9,840 nucleotides of DNA, from assembly GCA_937890735.1 (NCBI GenBank), contig CALACZ010000106.1:1-9840 (forward strand), given 5' to 3'. The notes under the pieces were generated by a model. That model was not told where the DNA came from. It did no database searches and saw only the letters and a program-made list of their open reading frames with translations. The DNA is from an uncultured Bacillota bacterium. Lineage in GTDB: Bacteria; Bacillota; Clostridia; Oscillospirales; Oscillospiraceae. Positions 6,556 to 9,840 of this stretch are shown one piece after another (position 1 is the stretch's first letter; each line of letters starts with the position of its first letter). The position numbers and the translations under genes are program-made.

Positions 6556-7566
6556 TCAGCCGATCCTGCGGCATGAGCCGCGGATCAGGAGCTCCGGCTC
6601 AATGATGACGTTGCGGTCCACATTCGTGCTGCCGCTGCACACGTCAATGACGATGTTTGCCGCGAGCGTGCCGAGATAGGCGGACTTCTGGTCGATGGTC
6701 GTCATCGGCGGGGTCGTGTAGCCGGAGATGGTCGAGCCGCTGAAGCCGACCAGCGACATATCGATCGGCAGGCGCAGACCGTTGTCAAACAGACCGTAGT
6801 ATGCGCCGATCGCCATCTTGTCGCCGCCGGTCACAATCGCGGTGGGCACGACGCTGCCGCGCAGCAGCAGATCCACGCCCTTTGCCCCGCCTGCGTAGTC
6901 GGGGCTGACCTCCACGGTCAGCGGCTGGATGTACTGCTCCAGCCCGAGCTTGGTCATGGCGTTCACATAGCCGATGTTCTTGTAGTAATGCGTGACGATG
7001 GATGTTGTGCCGTTGATAAACGCGATGCGCCGGTGACCGAGCTTGTAGAGATAGTTGACCGCCTTGAAGATGCCATGCGTTTCATCCATACGGACGCAGT
7101 AGAGATTGCAGTTGTTCGTATAGTCGATGGCGACGATGGGCACGGACAGCGCGGCGTTATTGATGAGCCGGTCGCTCTCCTCATTCGGGCGGCGCGAGCC
7201 GAGCATGATGATGCCCGCCACGCGCTTTTCCATCATCAGATTCACCAGCGCCTGCTCGGTCTGCGGGTCGTGATTGGAGATCGCCAGGAACATGGCGTAG
7301 CCATGCTGCTGAAGCTCCGTCCCGATGGCGGAAATGACATCGGTGGTGAAGATGTTCGTAATGTCCGGCACGAGCACGCCCACGACGTAGGACTCGCTTT
7401 TTTGCAGCGAGCGCGCAATGTCGTTCGGGTGGTAGTTGAGCGCGGCGATCGCCCGCTGCACCGCCTCCCGCCGCTCGTCCGAGACAAGCTCCGGCGAATT
7501 GATCGCGCGCGAAACGGTCGCGGTCGATACATTCGCCATCGCGGCGACGTCTTTAATGGTAACCAT
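6556..7566 (-). CDS. LacI/GalR-family transcriptional repressor
   Basis: The 336-residue product starts with a LacI-type helix-turn-helix (TIKDVAAMANVSTATVSRAI), then the hinge LNYHPNDIARSL that inserts in the minor groove at the operator centre. A periplasmic-binding-like effector domain follows (VVGVLVPDITNIFTTDVI, RVAGIIMLGS, GHRRIAFINGT, PTAIVTGGDKMAIGAYYGLFD, LVGFSGSTISGYTTPPMTTIDQ). The start at 7566 is chosen because GGAGGG lies seven bases upstream and the HTH begins at the usual distance; a longer frame from 7653 has no ribosome binding site and would add 29 non-family residues. The recognition helix reads S-T-A-T-V-S-R, with Ala and Arg at positions also seen in CcpA/GalR-type members that bind TGNAA-type half-sites, compatible with the palindrome at 1590-1611. 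It lies between the importer and a divergent oxidoreductase operon and likely controls one or both. The effector is unknown. Confidence 0.94.
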   Translation of the reverse strand: MVTIKDVAAMANVSTATVSRAINSPELVSDERREAVQRAIAALNYHPNDIARSLQKSESYVVGVLVPDITNIFTTDVISAIGTELQQHGYAMFLAISNHDPQTEQALVNLMMEKRVAGIIMLGSRRPNEESDRLINNAALSVPIVAIDYTNNCNLYCVRMDETHGIFKAVNYLYKLGHRRIAFINGTTSIVTHYYKNIGYVNAMTKLGLEQYIQPLTVEVSPDYAGGAKGVDLLLRGSVVPTAIVTGGDKMAIGAYYGLFDNGLRLPIDMSLVGFSGSTISGYTTPPMTTIDQKSAYLGTLAANIVIDVCSGSTNVDRNVIIEPELLIRGSCRRIG

Positions 7567-7678
7567 CTGCACGCCCTCCTGCAAACTCTTTGGCTGATAA
7601 AACAAATATACGACATTTACCACGAAAAGGCAAGCAATTTCCCGATAAACCACTCAGAACACATGGGAGGAATACCAT
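7567..7678. other. Divergent intergenic region between repressor and oxidoreductase operon
   Basis: This 112-base AT-rich gap must hold start signals for both directions. A good minus-strand promoter and both ribosome binding sites are visible. I could not find a convincing sigma-A promoter for the plus-strand operon. There is also no full palindromic operator; only a TTTAC half-site at 7616-7620 inside the repressor promoter spacer. The plus-strand operon may depend on an activator or a poor promoter. Confidence 0.5.
7605..7633 (-). promoter_or_regulatory. Candidate sigma-A promoter of the LacI-family gene
   Basis: Read on the minus strand, TTGCCT (7633-7628) and TATATT (7610-7605) are 17 bases apart. 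Transcription would begin near 7598, leaving a leader of about 30 bases that contains the GGAGGG ribosome binding site. The -10 is a strong match and the -35 a moderate one. Confidence 0.6.
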
Positions 7679-8605
7679 ATGCGCGTAAAGTATAATGTTG
7701 ACACGCACCTGATCTTTCAGATCGGTGACCCGGTCGATCATGCCACAGCGCCGTTTCTGCATAACGCCATGTACGACCTGGCAAACGTCAACGCCATCTG
7801 CACCCCGGTTTTTGTGCCGCGCGGGCATCTGCCGGAGTTTATCCAGGCGGTCAAGACCATCGGCGCAAGCGGCTTTGACATCACCATGCCGCACAAGAGC
7901 GACATCATCCCGCTGCTGGACGAATGCGACGAGGCAAGCCGCGTGTTCAACTGCGTCAACCACGTCAAGCTCGTGGACGGCAAGCTCATCGGCATCGGTC
8001 TGGACGGCGTGGGCATGGGGCTCGCCATTGCGGACGTGACCGACACGCTCGAGGGCAAGTCCGTGCTCATCCTCGGCGCGGGCGCGGTCTCAGGACCGAT
8101 CGCCGCCGACCTGTGCAGCCGCGGCTGCACGCGCGTGACCGTCGCCAACCGCACAGTCGAAAAGGCGGAGCACGTCGCCAAGACGCTTGAAAGCGTCTAT
8201 CACATCGACACCGCCAGCGGTCCGCTTACCGAAGAATTTCTGGAAAAGGCGGCAGCGGAGGCGGACATCGTCGTGCAGTGCACGTCGCTGGGCATGATGG
8301 GCTCGAACCAGAATTATGAATCGCTTGCCTTTATGGACAAGCTGCGCCCCGGCACGGTGTGCGCCGACGTCCTGTACCCGACCAGCGCGTTTTTGCAGCG
8401 CGCCGAGGCGCTCGGGATGACCACGGTCAGCGGTCTTGGGATGCTGCTCAACCAGCAGATCGCCATGATCGATTTCCGCTTCGGCATCAAGCTGCCGCAG
8501 GAGTGCCTGAAAATTGCGGAGGAATCGCTCGTCTGCGCCGTTGCGCTCAGAGACCTCCGGGATAAGAGGATCGCCAGTGAAAATCATGCCAAAGAGCGTC
8601 ATTGA
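7679..8605 (+). CDS. Shikimate/quinate dehydrogenase-family oxidoreductase with altered substrate pocket
   Basis: This 308-residue enzyme has the AroE fold order: an N-terminal substrate domain (GDPVDHATAPFLHNAMY, 16-32; DITMPHK, 67-73; NCVNHV, 91-96; GLDGVG, 107-112), then a Rossmann domain with LGAGAVSG (132-139) and NRT (157-159), a dinucleotide motif typical of NADP-using members. The catalytic Lys (K73), Asn94, Asp109 and the late Gln (Q259) are kept. The two serines of the SxS motif that bind the shikimate carboxylate are alanines here (A22, A24), and the usual NTD is GLD. A biosynthetic AroE is therefore unlikely; a related ring polyol or other carbonyl/alcohol pair is more likely. GGGAGG at 7665-7670 supports the ATG start. 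It opens an operon: the next gene overlaps it by 29 bases. Assignment to the superfamily is firm; the reaction is unknown. Confidence 0.88.
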   Translation: MRVKYNVDTHLIFQIGDPVDHATAPFLHNAMYDLANVNAICTPVFVPRGHLPEFIQAVKTIGASGFDITMPHKSDIIPLLDECDEASRVFNCVNHVKLVDGKLIGIGLDGVGMGLAIADVTDTLEGKSVLILGAGAVSGPIAADLCSRGCTRVTVANRTVEKAEHVAKTLESVYHIDTASGPLTEEFLEKAAAEADIVVQCTSLGMMGSNQNYESLAFMDKLRPGTVCADVLYPTSAFLQRAEALGMTTVSGLGMLLNQQIAMIDFRFGIKLPQECLKIAEESLVCAVALRDLRDKRIASENHAKERH

Positions 8606-9173
8606 GACCATCATCCGGCGCAGGAGCGTCCGCCGCTACACCGCCGAGCAGATCACCGACGGCGAGCTGGAGGAGATCCTGAAGGCGGGACGCTACGCCC
8701 CCAGCGGCGGCAACAGCCAGTCCACGGTCTTTATCGTGGTGCAGAACCGCCAGACGCTGCGGGAGCTGTCACTGCTGGCGGAAAAGGTATTTGCGCAGAT
8801 GGAGCTGCGGGATGATCTCTATCAGAGTCTGCGCACGAGCATCAAGCTGTCAAAAAAGGGCGGCTACGACTTTACCTACGGCGCGCCGACGCTCATCATC
8901 ACCGCCAACAGGCGCGACTACTGCAACTGCATGGCGGACTGCGCCGCAGCAGTCGAGAATATGCTGTTGGCGGCGACGTCGCTGAACCTCGCCTCCTGCT
9001 GGGTCAACCAGCTCACCTGGCTGACCGACCACGCGCCGGTGCGCGCGTACCTCAAAAAGCTGGGGCTGGGCGACGATGAGCAGGTCTGCGCGGCGGCGGT
9101 GTTCGGGCATACGGATGCGCGCGGCTTCCCAGCGCTCGACCGCACGGGAAACCCCGTCATTTATGTGAAATAA
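8577..9173 (+). CDS. Nitroreductase-family FMN flavoprotein
   Basis: The 198-residue product matches the compact nitroreductase fold, which binds FMN and uses NAD(P)H to reduce nitro groups, quinones, enones or similar acceptors, usually as a homodimer. The FMN phosphate-binding start RRRSVRRYT (14-22) and the APSGGNSQ loop (41-48) are clear; the DCAAAVENMLLAATSLNLASCWV segment is the usual central helix and strand, and AAVFGHTDARGFPALDR the closing strand and loop. The start is taken as GTG 8577, because AAGAGGA at 8564-8570 lies six bases before it. The in-frame ATG at 8586 would be 15 bases from that site, and a farther ATG at 8514 lies deep in the preceding gene. It overlaps the dehydrogenase gene by 29 bases, so translation is likely coupled. 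Its acceptor here is unknown; the context suggests reduction of, or electron transfer from, a pathway intermediate. Confidence 0.88.
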   Translation: MKIMPKSVIETIIRRRSVRRYTAEQITDGELEEILKAGRYAPSGGNSQSTVFIVVQNRQTLRELSLLAEKVFAQMELRDDLYQSLRTSIKLSKKGGYDFTYGAPTLIITANRRDYCNCMADCAAAVENMLLAATSLNLASCWVNQLTWLTDHAPVRAYLKKLGLGDDEQVCAAAVFGHTDARGFPALDRTGNPVIYVK

Positions 9174-9210
9174 TTCACGATCCATACAGAAAACGAGGCG
9201 AATTTCAACT

Positions 9211-9840
9211 ATGCAAGTAAAAACTGCGATCCTGACGGCGCAGCAGACCATCCGGCTCGGAATGACCGAGCTTCCCGCACCGAAGGCGGACGAGGTCACC
9301 ATCCAGCCCGAATATGTGGGCGTGTGCGGCTCGGACGTACACTTCTTTGAGTTCGGCTGCATCGGCGCGTGCAAGGTCGAGTATCCGTTCGTGCTGGGGC
9401 ACGAGTGCGCCGGCGTTGTGACGGCGGTCGGCAGCGGCGTGGACACGCTCCATGTGGGCGACCGCGTGACCATCGAGCCGGGCATTCCGTGCGGCAGATG
9501 CAGCTTCTGCCGCGAGGGGCGCTATAACCTCTGCCGGCAGGTGAAGTTCCTGTCCACACCGCCGTACGACGGCGTGCTGCGCGAGCGCTTTAATCACCCG
9601 GCAGACCTGACCTACCGTCTGCCGGAAAATGTCTCCACGATGGAGGGCGCGCTGATGGAGCCGCTGGCGGTGGGCGCATATGCCTGCAAGCGCGGCGGCG
9701 TGCATCCCGGCAGCCGCGTCGCCATCCTCGGCGGCGGGTGCATCGGGCTGATGACGCTGCTTGCCTGCAAGGCGGCGGGCGCGTCGCAGATCGTGGTGTC
9801 CGACCTCTTTGACCTGCGGCTTGACAAGGCGAAGCAGCTC
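9211..9840 (+). CDS. Zinc-dependent medium-chain alcohol/polyol dehydrogenase, N-terminal part (3' truncated by window edge)
   Basis: The frame from ATG 9211 is open for 210 codons to the window end. It is the GroES-like and start of the Rossmann domain of a sorbitol/threonine-dehydrogenase-type MDR enzyme. Catalytic zinc ligands appear in GVCGSDVH (Cys39) and GHE (His64, Glu65); the structural zinc set is four cysteines at 94, 97, 100 and 108. EPLAVGAYACKRGGV precedes the dinucleotide motif LGGGCIGL (173-180), and Asp198 at the end of the second strand suggests NAD rather than NADP. The enzyme would oxidise a secondary alcohol of a polyol or sugar acid to a ketone. Family length is about 340-350 residues, so some 40 percent is missing. 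The gap from the nitroreductase stop is 37 bases with no terminator, so the three genes likely form one operon. The ribosome binding site (GAGG at 9195-9198) is weak and 12 bases from the ATG. Confidence 0.93.
   Translation, partial: MQVKTAILTAQQTIRLGMTELPAPKADEVTIQPEYVGVCGSDVHFFEFGCIGACKVEYPFVLGHECAGVVTAVGSGVDTLHVGDRVTIEPGIPCGRCSFCREGRYNLCRQVKFLSTPPYDGVLRERFNHPADLTYRLPENVSTMEGALMEPLAVGAYACKRGGVHPGSRVAILGGGCIGLMTLLACKAAGASQIVVSDLFDLRLDKAKQL

Noticed and set aside
7608..7621. Possible LacI operator in the repressor promoter (TTTAC half-site at 7616-7620)
   Set aside because: Only one half-site is present; the opposite half does not match TGTAAA, so I did not call autoregulation from sequence.
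7567..7653. Longer start for the LacI-family gene at 7653
   Set aside because: It would add 29 residues that do not belong to the family before the HTH, and runs through the candidate promoter; the start at 7566 has GGAGGG at ideal spacing.
6988..7695. Plus-strand open frame (235 codons) across the repressor gene
   Set aside because: It lies opposite the LacI-family gene with its intact HTH and effector domain; no domain or ribosome binding site of its own.

Overview
The window looks like chromosomal DNA from a GC-rich Firmicute, probably a gut-type Clostridium relative. It carries the end of a PolC-type DNA polymerase III gene, which is a Firmicutes hallmark. It also has strong AGGAGG-type ribosome binding sites, a lipoprotein-anchored solute-binding protein, and GTG/TTG starts mixed with ATG. 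The genus cannot be told from this sequence alone.

Layout: (1) bases 2-1237 hold the 3' end of polC, closed by a textbook intrinsic terminator at 1267-1302. (2) A comparatively AT-rich regulatory gap follows (1303-1652). It contains two overlapping-to-adjacent candidate sigma-A promoters and a near-perfect palindrome with the TGTAAA/TTTACA half-sites of LacI/GalR-family operators. A second, weaker operator-like dyad lies about 155 bp upstream. (3) Bases 1653-6506 are a four-gene operon for a CUT2 (ribose/galactose type) ABC importer: lipoprotein binding protein, permease, double-domain ATPase, second permease. A 14-bp stem-loop sits between the binding-protein gene and the first permease gene. 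(4) A bidirectional hairpin terminator (6516-6541) separates this operon from a convergent LacI-family repressor gene (6556-7566, minus). (5) Divergent from the repressor is an oxidoreductase operon (7679 to the window end): a shikimate-dehydrogenase-like enzyme, a small nitroreductase-family flavoprotein, and a zinc-dependent medium-chain dehydrogenase that runs off the right edge.

How it may work together (inference): the repressor lies between an importer and a set of NAD(P)- and flavin-dependent oxidoreductases, and the importer's promoter carries an operator suited to that family. The simplest reading is one inducible catabolic locus: import of a small polyhydroxylated compound, then oxidation in the cytoplasm. 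The shikimate-dehydrogenase-like enzyme keeps the catalytic Lys/Asp pair. It has lost the two serines that normally hold the shikimate carboxylate, so the substrate is probably not shikimate and may be a different ring polyol or sugar-like compound. No mobile elements, CRISPR arrays, tRNAs or rRNAs were seen.
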